This document shows, one piece after another, positions 31,431 through 43,566 of a DNA stretch of 64,000 bases. A program made the translations under genes and the position numbers. Numbering within the stretch: position 1 is the first letter of the stretch; each line of letters opens with the position of its first letter. This DNA comes from Gambelia wislizenii (Eukaryota; Chordata; Lepidosauria; Squamata; Crotaphytidae): the NCBI GenBank assembly GCA_030847615.1, contig JAUMIR010000003.1, positions 56,157,001 to 56,221,000 of the forward strand, written 5' to 3'. The notes under the pieces are model-generated. The model was not told the DNA's origin and searched no databases. It saw only the letters and a list, made by a program, of their open reading frames with translations.

Positions 31431-32459
31431 CTAAGTTTCTGAAATGCTGCCTCTCTTCACATCAACTACAATGTATTGCTAATACATATGCCCTGTACAT
31501 CCCTGTTGAACCCCTCATGTATGTTCCAGTGCCCTGATTAAATATGGGTTAGATTTAATCAGCTTGTATTAAGAGTAGCATGCAGTACCACAATACAATT
31601 AATCAGGTGTGCATACAAATGATAGTTACATTTTTCTACAAGTTCTACATTCTGCAAAATGCACATATTTTTCCAATAAGAATCCATTATGTCAATAGAT
31701 AGTATTAATTCATATTAATTAATTCACTATTTGCAATTCATAATGGCCACAGAGTCCCTTACTGCTTCATGCTAGTCCGTCTTTTAAAGGGCATTTGGAG
31801 GAGCAAGAAGGTAAATTAACACATTGTAAAGGTTTATGCTTGTGATTACTTAGCAGATTCTGCAAAGACTGGAAGTAAATTTTTAACTAAGGGCAACAAG
31901 TCTAGATTAGGGTCATATATAGCTAACTTCTCTCTCATCATCACTTTGAAAAACACTAGCAGCAGCAGTACTTTTGACTTGTTCATTTCCAGGAAAGATC
32001 AATCTTGCCAGCACTACTAATACAAAGCTGAAAAAAGTATTAAACTTATAATATAATTTCTGGCAACAAGACTTCCAGGGATCAATAGTGCTGTTTCCTA
32101 ACCTCTAAAGTTGTGGGTGATATACTGCATTTCCATTCCAGTGACCTGAAAATTGAAATGCTGATATTTCTCCAGTTGCCTACATGTTTCAGTTTTGTTT
32201 AAATATTATTAAGTGGAAAGTCAAGAAGAAAAATTATTCTGAGGTAGAGAAATGTATCAGAAAAGAGTGAATTAATGTAATTCATGAAGAAAAGGACAAC
32301 TGGGATCATTGATTTAAATTAAAAAAAATCCAATTTTGTAATTCATAGATTTTAAGAACAAGTACCACAAAATATAATTCTGTACTATAAAAATGAAGGC
32401 ATGCTGATTTGCAAGGTCAAGAGTCTCCCAGAAACCCAGAGATGCACCTTCCTGGTAAA
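31431..32459. other. gene-free stretch
   Basis: AT-rich DNA with no supported feature. Confidence 0.4.
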
Positions 32460-32800
32460 TGCACCTGAGGAAGTATTCTGCCGGAATATTCTGGCCCTGG
32501 AGCTCCCCCACCCCCATTTCCTACAACAAAATGGGCAGAAGTCCACATGCACACACCTGCTTGTTATCAGTGGGCACCTCTGCTGCTGCCACACATTGCA
32601 TTCTCTGAAGTCTGGAAGGCTGATCACATGCAGGGGGCCTGAAACAAGTTCTGGGGACCTCCTTCCCAGCTTCAGAGCAACACCAGAAGTAGCTACAGAG
32701 GCATCTGGTGACAGAACTCAACATGCAGGTACAGACTACCTCATTTACTTCATTACTGCTGTGAAGCTCTGGAGGTCTCCTATGTACATGCTGAGAACTT
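32460..32800. mobile_element. Family Y relic (copy Y4)
   Basis: ATTCTGCCGGAATATTCTGG and CACATGCAGGGGGCCTG correspond to Y-family subterminal and central blocks. The terminal inverted repeats are not recognisable. The orientation appears opposite to Y5. Confidence 0.4.
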
Positions 32801-33921
32801 CAAAGTTAATCTAAAAATCGCCGCTGCCACCCATTGACTTCAATTTCCCATTTCAATGTAACCCAATGAGAAGCTACAGGGTTCAACTTGTACTTTCCAC
32901 TCTGACTCTTCAGAGCTTCACACACACACCCCTACCCCTGTGGAAAGAGAGAGCCCTGCAAGGGACGTGAAGATAAGAGTGTTGCAAAGGAGAGCTTTAA
33001 AGGAAGTTTAGTCTAAGCAGATTACATAGCATAGTAGAGATACTCTTTCATGGAAGGCTCCTTCCTTCCAGGCATACTTATTAGTTACCAGTTACAGATA
33101 GGTCTAGTCATTCCAACCAAGTTTATGAAATAATGTAAGCCCTAACATGACTAGTTAGACAGTTCCCTAATCTATTTATAAGGGTGCAGTCCATATGCGC
33201 CAGATATTAGTTTACCTTAGTTTACCCAGTATGTGTGTGTGTGTCCCATCTCTTTCTTCTGAGTGTAACATGAGAGAATGAAAAGGCTAAAACTGGGGGG
33301 AAGTTGCTCTTGTTTGGCAATAAATTAATGCCCAGGGTGGAAGAATAAGGCTTCTGGACATATAGGCCTATTGTTAGTCCTGACTAAAGTGGACCCATTG
33401 CATAAATTGGATTGACATACTTGTTGACTCACCATTCAATATTTAATTTAATGAATCTACTCTAGTTTGGACTAACCAACACAGTTCTAGCTATAAGCTG
33501 TTAGAAAATAATCTTCTGCACTCAAGAAATGGAAAAACTGCAAACTTAAGAAACATTTCATGTTATTATGTTTATGTTAGTGAGGACAACTGGAACATCA
33601 TAGCAACCAATATTACTAAGAAAAAAACAGTCTGCAACCAACATACAAACAGAATACAGAGAGAGTCCATGTTTGAGATTCATAAATTTACAAGATGGTT
33701 TTGTTTCCTGTGTGATGATTACTACCACGTGGTAACCTGGGACTTAACTCTTTGAGGTTTCAACCTCCAACAAAGGCAAAGCTTTTTCTTTGGGGCTATT
33801 GGCTGAGTTTTACCTATACAGCATCTAGAAGCTTTTTCAGATGTTGCAATACAGAGACTTCTTGAGAAATTCATTGTTCTCTACATAGGAAAGAGGGGGG
33901 GATGGCTTCACAAAAGACAAG
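32801..33921. other. gene-free stretch with a squamate repeat relic
   Basis: At about 33365-33480, GGCCTATTGTTAGTCCTGAC followed by GACTCACC recurs in inverted form at 36550-36625 (GTGAGTC...AACAATAGGATTCAGGCC). This defines an interspersed repeat I cannot classify. No gene is supported. Confidence 0.4.
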
Positions 33922-34440
33922 AGGTCTGGTCTGCATGGGCTGAATGAAACTGCCTTCTCCCATTCCCATGCCTAGCTGTTCAGAGGATACAGGGTTTTAG
34001 CCATGATTCTAGTCTGAACTGTCCAGACAATGTGCAGGCAGTTCTGACTACAGAGTGGGACAAAAAGCCCTTAATTTTTTTTTTAATAGCTGGGAAAACC
34101 TGATCCTGTGGGGAAAAAACCAGAGTGTTCCATCATGGCGGCATCTGTCTGCATGCACACATTGTGCGCTATGATGATGATGTCACGTGTCACACTCTCT
34201 AAGGTCACAATGACACCCCCAGCATGTGATCAAGTCTGGGGCCTTGTTTCTAGCCTCAGAGAGTGTGATGTGCAACACCAGCAGCAGAGGTGCCCGCCAT
34301 TACTACCCAGTGTACATGTGCAGACAGATGCCTGTTCCTGCCACAGAATGCAAGGTAATGTGGGGAATCTGGGGCAGCTCTGGGGCCAGAATACTCTGGC
34401 AAGAACATGGAATATTCTGGCCAGTGCAGACAAGACCAGA
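33922..34440. mobile_element. Non-autonomous DNA element, family Y (copy Y5)
   Basis: The left end GGTCTGGTCTGCATGGGC and the complement of the right end, GGTCTTGTCTGCACTGGCC, are inverted repeats. Internally GTCACACTCTCTAAGG and CTCAGAGAGTGTGATG form a further long-range inverted pair. 519 bp. The 127- and 102-codon frames inside have no recognisable motif. Confidence 0.6.
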
Positions 34441-34639
34441 AATACCCTGGATCCCAAGAGGAGTTACTTTAATGGGGTTAATGGAATTTAAATTTTACTG
34501 TCCTTTATCTCGGTCCCCACATGGCCAAAAATGAAATGGCCTCTGCCTGCACTGAGATCCCTCCAAACCAACTGAACAATAACAGAAACAACATCTGATA
34601 CAAAATGTATACCTACGACTCTAAACACCATCACTTTTC
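34441..34639. other. spacer
   Basis: Short stretch with nothing recognised. Confidence 0.35.
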
Positions 34640-34800
34640 TTCTCCTATATGATTTTTCATCATCTTTTGCCCGATGAAGAAGCCAATGGAGGTTTGAAAG
34701 CTTGCATGATGCATTTTGTGCATTTTGTTTGGCCAAAAAAGGTATCACTCTTTTGTGGATTTTGTATTTTGTTTTATTTTGTTCCATGGCCAACATGGCT
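34640..34800 (+). repeat. Hammerhead-core-like interspersed repeat, copy 2
   Basis: CGATGA (34672-34677), a 5-bp helix AAGCC/GGTTT, GAAA (34696-34699) and GCTTGCATGATGCA appear in hammerhead order, followed by GGCCAAAAAAGGTATCAC. The same architecture as copy 1 at 2670. The first core base box is altered (C-C-GATGA instead of CTGATGA). Confidence 0.45.
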
Positions 34801-37121
34801 ATCCCTGAATATGTTTCCTGGGAAAACTGAGTAATTTACAGCACAATTTTATGCATATCTGCTCAAAAATCTGTCCCATTGAGTTCAATGGACCTTGTTT
34901 CCATAAAACTAAGTAAAGGATTTAGCTTTATTCTCTGATTCATAATATTTGATATGTTTCTTTGTTTCCAGATCAAAGAGGTGAGATTTTTTTGATGGGG
35001 AGCTAAACTTTGCTCAGCCAGTCAATAATCTGGATTCTTTTATTACAATATTTTATATCATGTTCTTATGCTTTTAAAAAAAAATAATTGAAATTAGAAA
35101 TGCTATTAAGTATTAAAACCTAATGGCTTTCTTTATGTCTTTGCAGAAAACACTATCCAGTCTTTTAAAACTCTGTCATGTTCCCATTTTATTCTTATAT
35201 AAAATTTGCTTTATATGCTTGAGTATGATTATATATTTAAAATCAGTTTTCTGGAGCTTTATGCATTTAGTATGCAATCTTAAACACACTTGCTAGTATT
35301 ACGCACCATTTAACACATTGGGACTTTATTCAGGATTGCACTTTTAAAGGAGATATGGTCTTTAGCCACTAACTGAGATTAGAAAATCTTCCTCTATGAA
35401 GGCTGCTGTGTAAAACAGCAATAGTCTTCTCCAGTTAGCTTTAGCAGTAAAATACTTTTGTCAAACAGGCTCTGGAGTAGGAAACCGCTTACTCCTCTTC
35501 TTCTTTATCTATAAGAAATGTTTGGGGTCATACTAAATCCCATTGCACTGAGACAGATAGTGTCAAAGATTGCCTTTAAAAGGCATGTTGACAGATTATA
35601 TCTGCCCAGGAAAGCAGGATGCTTGAACTTTGGCTGGAATTCTATCTTGCAGTTATAGATTTGTAAACTAGAGTTATGGATCCATAAGTGATCCATATTG
35701 CATGATACTACATATTCGTAATCATGGCACTGGTGCCACAATCGCAAATGCCTCCCTAACCTACCTTAACTGTCACCAGTCACATTGAGCAATGAAAGTC
35801 TGTTCAGTGGGTGATCAGGGTGCAGCAAGATGGTCCTTCCAGCTCCCTCCTACAGCAAACAAGCCTGTGACAATCAGAAGTAGAACTTCTGCTGCAATTT
35901 GTTGTTTCCTCACTGGCTGATGGGCAAGGGCTGGAAATGTCTTTCTGATGTACCCTGGTCAGCAGCTGAACAGACCGCCATTACTCAATGTGGTTGCTGG
36001 TTGTTAAGATAGATTTGGGGTGGGGGGGTCACGCCAGGAGATGTTACTTAGTTATGCATTCCAAACTAGGTAGGAGATATAGGATCTCAGTGATTGTTTC
36101 TTTCAAGCATTCCAGAGACTGCTGAAGTGTCTAATTTAACTACAAGTCACCATTAGTGAGCTCTTACAGCAACCCCAAATAACTCTGGATGCTATAGACT
36201 GCTTTTGAGCATCTACTGAAAAAACTCACAAGAGTCCAGTTAACCTTGATTACAACTCTATTCCAATCTTTTGTAGGAAGTCAATATGCTGGAGAATTGA
36301 AAGCAAAGAGATGGAGCAAGTTCATGAATTGGATACTTTCTTTTGATTTTCTCATACCCCATTTCCTTTGTGGATCAAGTTTCTGCACAAGCAAGCTGTG
36401 CAGATATATGAGATCAGAAGCAGAGACAGTGAGCATGATCACATCTGGTCAAAGAGGAAAACAGACTGAATCCCAGAATCCTAAACAATTAAATAAAATA
36501 CTTTTCTGTAGCCTGAACCCTTTAGGTATTGCTAACTAGATAGAATCAGTTGTTGAATGGTGAGTCAACACATCCCACTGATTCAGTAGGTCTGCTCGAG
36601 TTGGGATTAACAATAGGATTCAGGCCAGAATATTTACCTAATTAAAGTACAGAGAAGTTAATTCGCACCATTAGAGTATAAATGAACCATGCTCATTTAA
36701 TTGTGTTGTAACTCAAACTTCATTTGAATTTGTGCCACATGAATCATGAATGAGTGACATTCAAGTTGAATGAGTGACATTCAAGTTACTAAAATATAAC
36801 CCAGGATATATACTGCCTGCAGAATCAGAATCAGATAAATGACCCCATTAGTAGCCCCAAATACTATAGGTTAAAATTTCCACTATCTTGTGGGTTGAGT
36901 ATGGGCAAAATTGTGGGTTGGCACCTTCTCTGAAACTTACACTTTGTAAGATGAAAATGACACCACTGGTTGCACCTACAATTTTGCCCATACTCAGTAG
37001 TTCCCACTTTGCATCTCTCTATAAGAGTTTAGGCATAACATGTATTCTGTTTCTTGGGTTTAGCCACAACCTCTCTCTTCCTGCATAAGTTAGTCTGAAT
37101 TTGTTTGTCCTTCATTTTGTA
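34801..37121. other. gene-free stretch
   Basis: AT-rich DNA. It contains a TGTCCCATTGAGTTCAATGG block (34872-34891) and a GGGACTTTATTCAGGATTGC block (35321-35340) that look like old squamate repeats, the inverted repeat relic at 36550-36625, and a 19-20 bp tandem duplication TGAATGAGTGACATTCAAGT at about 36748-36786. No gene is supported. Confidence 0.4.
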
Positions 37122-37651
37122 GGACATTATCACACCAGCCTCATGTCTCACAACAATCAATCATTAAAAGAAACAGGACTGCGCCAGTTGTTTATTATAT
37201 CACACCTCTCTTCGTTTTCACAACTGTGCTCCTTTGGCAACCCCTGGTACAATCAGTCCCTTCACTTTAGTTCTAGGATTACTGCAGTCGTGTGGCATGA
37301 GGGGGCCTGATTCTCCTACTCTCCCTTTCTCTCCCCCTCACTATTCCAAAACAGGCTGACTCAGTGCTGCTTTGGAATAGCAAGGGGGATGGGGGAGAGA
37401 TGGAAAATCAGTCCCCCTCATGCCACGTGACTGCAGTCATCCAGGAACTGAAGTGAAGGGACCTATGACACCATGGGCAGCAGTGGAGCAATAGACATAT
37501 TGGCAGGTATTAACAGGATTTTCCCGTCAATTGAAAGAGGTGGAACAGAAATGACTAGAACAAGAAACCATGATGTTGTCTGATAAGGACTGGCTAAATT
37601 CATTACTATCCCTCTGAAATTCCATTTTAGCAGCATCATGTGATAAAGTCC
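37122..37651. mobile_element. TIR element, GGACTTTATCA-end family (copy V1) with internal hairpin
   Basis: The left end GGACATTATCACACCAGCC and the complement of the right end, GGACTTTATCACATGATG, are inverted repeats. The length is 530 bp. A large imperfect hairpin fills the middle (arms 37257-37350 and 37371-37461). Flanks are GTA and ATA, so no clean duplication. A second copy is at 8301-8670. Confidence 0.65.
37257..37461. repeat. Long imperfect inverted repeat inside V1
   Basis: The arms of 94 and 91 bp share TCCCTTCACTT, GACTGCAGTC-type, GTGGCATGAGGGGG and CTATTCCAAA blocks in complementary order. The spacer is 20 bp. Several mismatches and small indels separate the arms, unlike the palindrome at 839-1189. 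Confidence 0.75.
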
Positions 37652-39184
37652 ATAGTCTACAGTTCTCTCTTTCTTCTCTCCATGTTTGAATAGCCCATGT
37701 TACAGGGCTTCACACCATGAGAGGTTATAAAAACTTTAGTATTTTTAAGTATACTTCCTATGTTTTTATAAAGAAGACTACCGGTATTCCTGGTTTATTT
37801 TATTTTATTTTTTTATTTATTTATTGCTACATCCTGTGGGGTGAGTGACAAGTTGTTGGTTTACCTTGTGCTTGCAAATACTAAATACTAATTGCCTATG
37901 GAATACACTAGTATCTCTCAAATATCCCAAAAATATGAGGTCTCTCAAAGCAAACTATTGGCAGAATCACACACTGATGTACTGGAAGAATCTAGCAAAA
38001 CTGAGGGGTATTTCCTACTTCCCACTGCAGCTCACCGTGGCACCCCAAAACTGGTTCTGAAGGTCTGGGTAACCCTCTGGAAGGAATTTGTAGACAGCAC
38101 AGAGAGGTGCAAGGGATAGGATAAGGAAACTGGATTTAGCCTTTTAAATCTTACTTTTGATAACAAGACTTATCTACTTTACATTACCCTTAGTAATGTA
38201 ATTACCCAGTTGGTGCATTTAGAATAGATCATGTGTCCATTTCAGAACCCTCTTTTTTGCACACTGTGTTTTTTCCCTGTAAATCCATAATGTGAAAGGA
38301 GAAAAATAATTTCTGCAAAGCCCAGATTAATCAGGGGGACATGAGGGAGAAAGTGAAAAAAAATGAAAATAATCTATAGAAGCAATGTGTGAATTAGTAA
38401 TGCCAACTAATATATATGGATCTCGTTATCTCAACATGTTCTTTTTAGATTATTTTAAGTGACTATTAAAAATAGGCATAGTGAAGCTAAAATTAATAAT
38501 TTAAAGTTTAACCAGCTGGCATTTTTCAGATATGCAACTGCTATATGGCTATACTACCTGAAGAAAGAAATGGAGTTACTGAAGGTAATAAGATTTCACA
38601 GAATTAAAGGATTAGGCAGGAAAATGACTCTGTTAGATAAATCAAGAATGGTTATTATATAACTGCATACAAAAATCCTTGTGTGCTTCTCTCTGGTGCC
38701 TATAATTATATATTTATGCACAATTTAATGTGTATGCTTCATTTGTGTAAATTGGCCTTCTGACTGTGTTTCTATGAGGCCTGGCTAACCTTGTGGTCCA
38801 CTTTGATGTCCAGGCTGAGATCCCTCATTGGTTGGTATGCTCAGTCCTAGCAACAGCTTGCATATGGATATCATGTGAGACACGCAGACAGGAATGAGGG
38901 CCGGCATGCATAAGAGCTACCCCCATGAGGCTTCAGTCTTGCAGGAAACAAATGCCACTCACCTCCCTGAATGCAGTTACCCCAGACTTACAGTGTGTTG
39001 ATCAGCATGCTAGGAGCCAAGAGGGAATGTTCTCATGCCAATAGACTAGAAAGGAAAGTTGGAATGTTTCTCAAGTTTGATGGTATATTAATTTTAGAGA
39101 GGTACACATACATTTTTCTGTGTTTAAATGAATCACATCTAAGATCGTACCTTTACATTTTGCTAGCAGAGTATGAAGGGGTGG
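37652..39184. other. gene-free stretch
   Basis: AT-rich DNA with a TTTATTTTATTT run near 37795-37825. No gene is supported. Confidence 0.4.
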
Positions 39185-39703
39185 TCTCTGGCTTTTCTTT
39201 GCAAATGAAGATTCAGGAAGGACTCATCCCGCACTTTCTGCAAGCGTGCTGATGACTGAAAAGGCCAATCCGAGATAAACAAGTCCGGTTGCAGAAAGCA
39301 CAGCAGAGGGTCTCTTTGGGTGATGTTTCCATTGTGATTCTTTCTGTGTTCTTTCTGGGTTGAGATTCTTTCTGCGTTGTCATTTCTCTTCAAGACTTGT
39401 TCAGCGTGAGTTCTCAAATAAAGCTGCAGCATTGTGGATAGTCCGCCTCCATACCTCCCAATGTGAATCCAGGGCTGATCAACAATTGATCATTGCTGAT
39501 GATCAATTTGGCCAAGCCTGAGATGTTGTTTCAGGGAATCCTTGTAGCGCCCCTCTTACGCTGACCCGTGGTAAGGTCACCATAGAGTACTATTTTTGGG
39601 AGGTGATGGTCCTCCATCCTAGAAATGTGCCCTGCTCCGTGCAGCTGTGTTCTCAATATCATGGCCTCAATGCTGGTGGTCCCTGCTTGCTCAAGGACAG
39701 CAA
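39185..39703 (-). mobile_element. Old 5'-truncated LINE (copy D)
   Basis: On the minus strand it carries the last ~520 bp of the 53.4-kb LINE: GCTGTCCTTGAGCAAGCAGG, the WAGH(I/V)SRMED region, the finger region, AATCTTCATTTGCAAAG and a short AGAGACC tail. It has frameshifts, a gap, and an internal duplication of the AGAATC-type block (about 39325-39380). More diverged than copies B, C and F. Confidence 0.88.
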
Positions 39704-41860
39704 GGGCAGAAGGGGTGGTAAGGCCCATAGTAATGTTAAATTACACCATTTGGAGCTACAGGGACAGTTGGACACCATCCAGCAGATTTGGGGCAACTAC
39801 CAGGATGGCTGAACCACGTCTAATTTAAAGTTCCCATATAAACTTATGTATTCTTTCCAGGGCCCTGATCCACTCTTTTCGTAGGTCTACTAAGGGTTGA
39901 AGTTTTGTCAAAATGAAATGGAGTCACATGTTCCTCCAAGCATTGGTTTATAGATAACATAAAGATATTAAGTGGGACCCAAGGCAAAGTCAAAATTGGA
40001 TCATGTCCCTTAGTTAATCAAAGGAGTCCTTCATCACAGGTGCTATTTGTCGGGATCCTCCCAAGATGAACTATATGCTGTTCCAGTGGATGAGTTTCCT
40101 GGGCTGGTGTATGGTCAAATTCAACCCCCAAAACAAGACCAATAATCTGAGCTTTCCTGATCTTTAAATATAACTTCTCCTTTGTTCTAGAAGGTAAAAG
40201 AAACTGTGGCACTTTCACAAGCAAAGGGTAAGGGAGAAGAACATCCCAACCTGACAAACAAGGGAACAGTTTCCCAGTCATTCTAAGATGGAAACATTCT
40301 TATCTATCCCTAGACTATGAGCTGACCTTGCAAACCTGCTGGAACTGCATTATTATGATTATTGTCATTGTTGTAGACCTACTTGATTAACTACTAAATA
40401 CTTAGTTGTTATGTTATACATCCCTTAAACATACAAACCAGATGTATAGCGTGACTGTAAGATTTACTATCATTCCTTGCCAACTCTTTCAGAAATTCCA
40501 AATCCCTACAATTGGCAATAGCAGTCCAGGGGTTCTAGTGAGGTGCAAAGGATTAGAGAGTCAAATGCAGCAGAGATGTCAATGCCAGTTCCCTAGATGC
40601 ATGCACTAATAAGGACAATGGCCTATAAGTATACCCTACTTTTATCACTCCCCTTTACCAATGTAATAAAGTTGTGGTCAAATTTTTAATACAGCCCAAG
40701 ATTAATTTGTACATGTTGGAAAATTTGGTAACTGTTTTTCCCATCAAAGATGTGTGCGAGACAGAGCTTGTGAATTTCTCATTTTGTACTAAATGCAAAA
40801 GCAAACTCTCATCACCTAGAAGCTATGTAGAGAGCAAGACACAAGATAGAGATTCTTGGATAGTATCCATGCCATTTGCCTTTTGTTGTTTTGAGGTTTC
40901 ACATTCTTCTATGATCAGCTTGTATCTCCCATTTGAATGGGGTGTTGAATCCACAGTGTTTTTGTCTGAACTTTAAAGGAGCTATCCAAGGTGCTGAACC
41001 CTCTCCACTAAGTAAGGTCATCACCTTGGAGGAAGAGGGGGAGGAGGATTATTTATATCCCACCTTTCCCCCAAAATTGGGATCAAGGTAGATCAAGGTG
41101 GATAGTTCAGTCTAAAGTTCAGACTAAAATGTGGAGTGGATTTACTGCTTGATTGATGTGGGAGCCACAAGCCTCCACTGCACATGACTGACCAGAGATT
41201 ATTTTTAATAGATAACGTGAGACAGAGAGCCACCTCCAGCATGATCTCATAGAGGGGGTAATCCCTCTTGAATTTACAAGGCTTGTAGATTGTGTGGATT
41301 TTCATGTAAAATCTGAAAGTTACTCTTCTGTATATCAGGAGGCTCATGGCCTACAATGATCTTCCAAGACATACATGTGCCTGGTGTTGTGCAAACACAC
41401 ACATGTGCACATTGACCCATGGAAAAAATTATGGTTAAAACTGGAACTTCCCTCGTCAAAGTAAAAGACTGCCTATGAAGGTGCATAGAGCAGATATGGA
41501 TATGAAAAGCCCAATAAAAATAACTAAGCAATCACCATATTTAAAAGAGACATAAATGTACTTATGTGTAACACCACAATTAACAAGGTTCTTCTTAAGC
41601 AGTCAGGGAATGCTAATCACATCCCTGCATGTGACCAAGTATACAGTTTAAAAGGGAATCTCAGGATGTTTTAAAAAACGAAAATACCAAAATGGGTTTT
41701 ATTCTTCCAAAAATCTTAATACAGTTCAGACAGAAAAATGTGTGACATTCTTCAGTGGCTGTTACAAAAGGAAAATGCATATATCCTTAAGAAGGTCATA
41801 CTCTTATTTTCTGGCTGAAACACATTATAAGAGTAACCCCACATATATATACACAGAGAG
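39704..41860. other. gene-free stretch with an L2-like tail relic
   Basis: At 41044-41085 TTATTTATATCCCACCTTTCC is the complement of an L2-group 3' end. Otherwise I can support nothing. Confidence 0.4.
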
Positions 41861-42640
41861 ACACGAACTGGGATGCCTCCCGGGCACCATCTACTGGAAG
41901 GCGAGACCCCAGGATGAAACACCTTGAGCCACAGAATTTCAGTCAAGTGCTCCAACCTAGCACCGGCCTCAAGGACAGCTCATCTCCCTGCCCCCAGACG
42001 CATGACCTGCCCAGCAGTTTGATAAGCCCATCCTACACCCAAAAGGGGTACCATAGGTGAACACCGAAATAACCCTGTCTCCCCCTCACCTGCCACAGAT
42101 AAAGGCAAGTGTCTACTTAGCCCTTATCCCCCACCAGGGTGGCTAAAGCATTCCTCACCCAGGTTTGTATATCTTCAAGAAACAGCTGGATCCCCACATC
42201 TGACAAGTGGACCCCATCAACCCTGTAAAGATCAGGCTTATTGAACAACATCTTAGGGTGGTCAATAAAATGACCAAGCCCCACAGCCGTAGCACACCGG
42301 ATGTCCCTGTTAACCTTTTGAGGGTAACATCAATACGTTTTGTATCACCCTTGCCAGGATAAACCTGCCAAAGGTTGATGGCTGACCAAATTATTTGCAC
42401 ACCAGGCCACAACGACCTGATGTGCTGCGTGTCCACTATGGCTTGAATAATTAAGGCTTTTCTTTTTAACAGACCTAAATAGTTGCCACCTAGGTGAATG
42501 AAGCGGAGATCCATGATGCTCCCCAAACAGAGCGGGCATTAGTCCATGCCATTGAGAACAAGTCCATCCAGGTAAAGAGCTTGTTGTCCTCAGGACCTCC
42601 TCAAATTGGCATTAGTGCATGCCCTGTGCCATATTCCAAA
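41861..42640 (-). pseudogene. SGNH-hydrolase-like ORF relic from a tyrosine-recombinase (DIRS/Ngaro-type) retroelement
   Basis: The minus strand encodes the FIHLGGN segment (42496-42481), which corresponds to the block III G-x-N region of SGNH/GDSL hydrolases. About 88 codons later, in another frame, comes DGVHLSD (42218-42201), the block V D-x-x-H region. Between them WPGVQIIWSAI is recognisable. From memory, this combination occurs in vertebrate DIRS/Ngaro-like elements, whose third ORF has an SGNH hydrolase domain. Its biochemical role there is not known to me. At least one frameshift separates the two blocks and no initiator is evident, so the copy is dead. No RT or tyrosine recombinase was found next to it. 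An alternative source is the esterase-bearing ORF1 of some CR1 elements. Confidence 0.55.
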
Positions 42641-42763
42641 GAAAATTAATTGAGGCAGACTAATGGACTTGACTTCTGTCAACCTTGTTCAAAGGATAAC
42701 TTGGACCTGGAAAAAAGATGTTTTCTCACCATTCCTTTTTGTACTCTCCTCACACTTTTGTGT

Positions 42764-42814
42764 GGTTTTTTGTTTTGTTTTGTTTTGTTTTGTTTGTTTT
42801 GTTTTTTTGTCTTT
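42764..42814. repeat. (GTTTT)n simple repeat
   Basis: TGTTTTGTTT-type repeat directly before the left end of X copy X5. A poly-Phe/Cys reading frame over it is an artefact. Confidence 0.8.
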
Positions 42815-43279
42815 GGGCCTGTCTATACAAGGCAAAAGCAAACCTCATATTGCTCTGCAGTAATGGCAAATTGCCCAGCTGTGATTTGTCTTAATGGTTT
42901 CTTGCTCTCCCCCCTCCAAAGCTTGACATGCCTGCCAGTCAAGTTGGTGGCCATGAGTGAATTACTCGCATTTTAGCTTACCTGGATTTGTTATTGCTGA
43001 ACTTAAAAAAAAAAAATCCTATGTGTGATAAAGCAATATTTTATCTTTACCTCCCCCCGCAAAAAAATAAATAAAAATCCTGCTTTATCACCTTAGTGTT
43101 CACTTCCTAAGGTGAAAATCCAACATGGCGGTTCTGGGTGGCGAAAGCTTTTCCTTCAGAGTTTTTGATGTTTTTTGTCCCCCTCCTTCTGAATACATTG
43201 TAACAATGTGGAATCCCATTAAGACAGGTAGGATTCTCTTTGCATTCTGTGAGAAGTATTTTCACTATTTAGACAGCCC
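42815..43279 (+). mobile_element. Non-autonomous DNA element, family X (copy X5), internally deleted
   Basis: The left end GGGCCTGTCTATACAAGG and the complement of the right end, GGGCTGTCTAAATAG, are inverted repeats. It keeps TGCCTGCCAGTCAAG, AAGGTGAAAATCCAACATGG and CATTAAGACAGGTAGGATTC but lacks the stretch between the AACATGG block and the AAGCTTTTCC block. 465 bp against about 610. Confidence 0.62.
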
Positions 43280-43566
43280 TTTGCAACATGCCCTCCTTTC
43301 ATGATCCCATCTTTTCTCAAAGAAGCCTTCTGTTCCAAATTTGTTTAGGCCTGCTTGCACACGTACCCTTCCTAGGTGAAAATCAGGACATGTTTGGCTA
43401 AGCAACACCAGAGATGGCAGAAGTTATTGAGGAGGAAGAACACAGAAGCTAGGAAAGGCTGCAGCCATCTGTTTTGACCTGACCTTCATGCAACAGGCAA
43501 GATTCCACCCCTCCTCTCCTCTCTCCTCTGCTGAATTAATTAATGCATACTACTTTTGCACTTTGA
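43280..43566. other. spacer
   Basis: Resembles 28390-28630 (AGCTAGGAAAGGCTGCAGC and CTCCTCTCCTCTCTCC versus the counterpart), so a further unclassified repeat is likely. Confidence 0.35.

Noticed and set aside
34108..34491. 127-codon plus-strand frame in copy Y5 as a small gene.
   Set aside because: It sits within a multicopy non-coding element and is not conserved in other copies.
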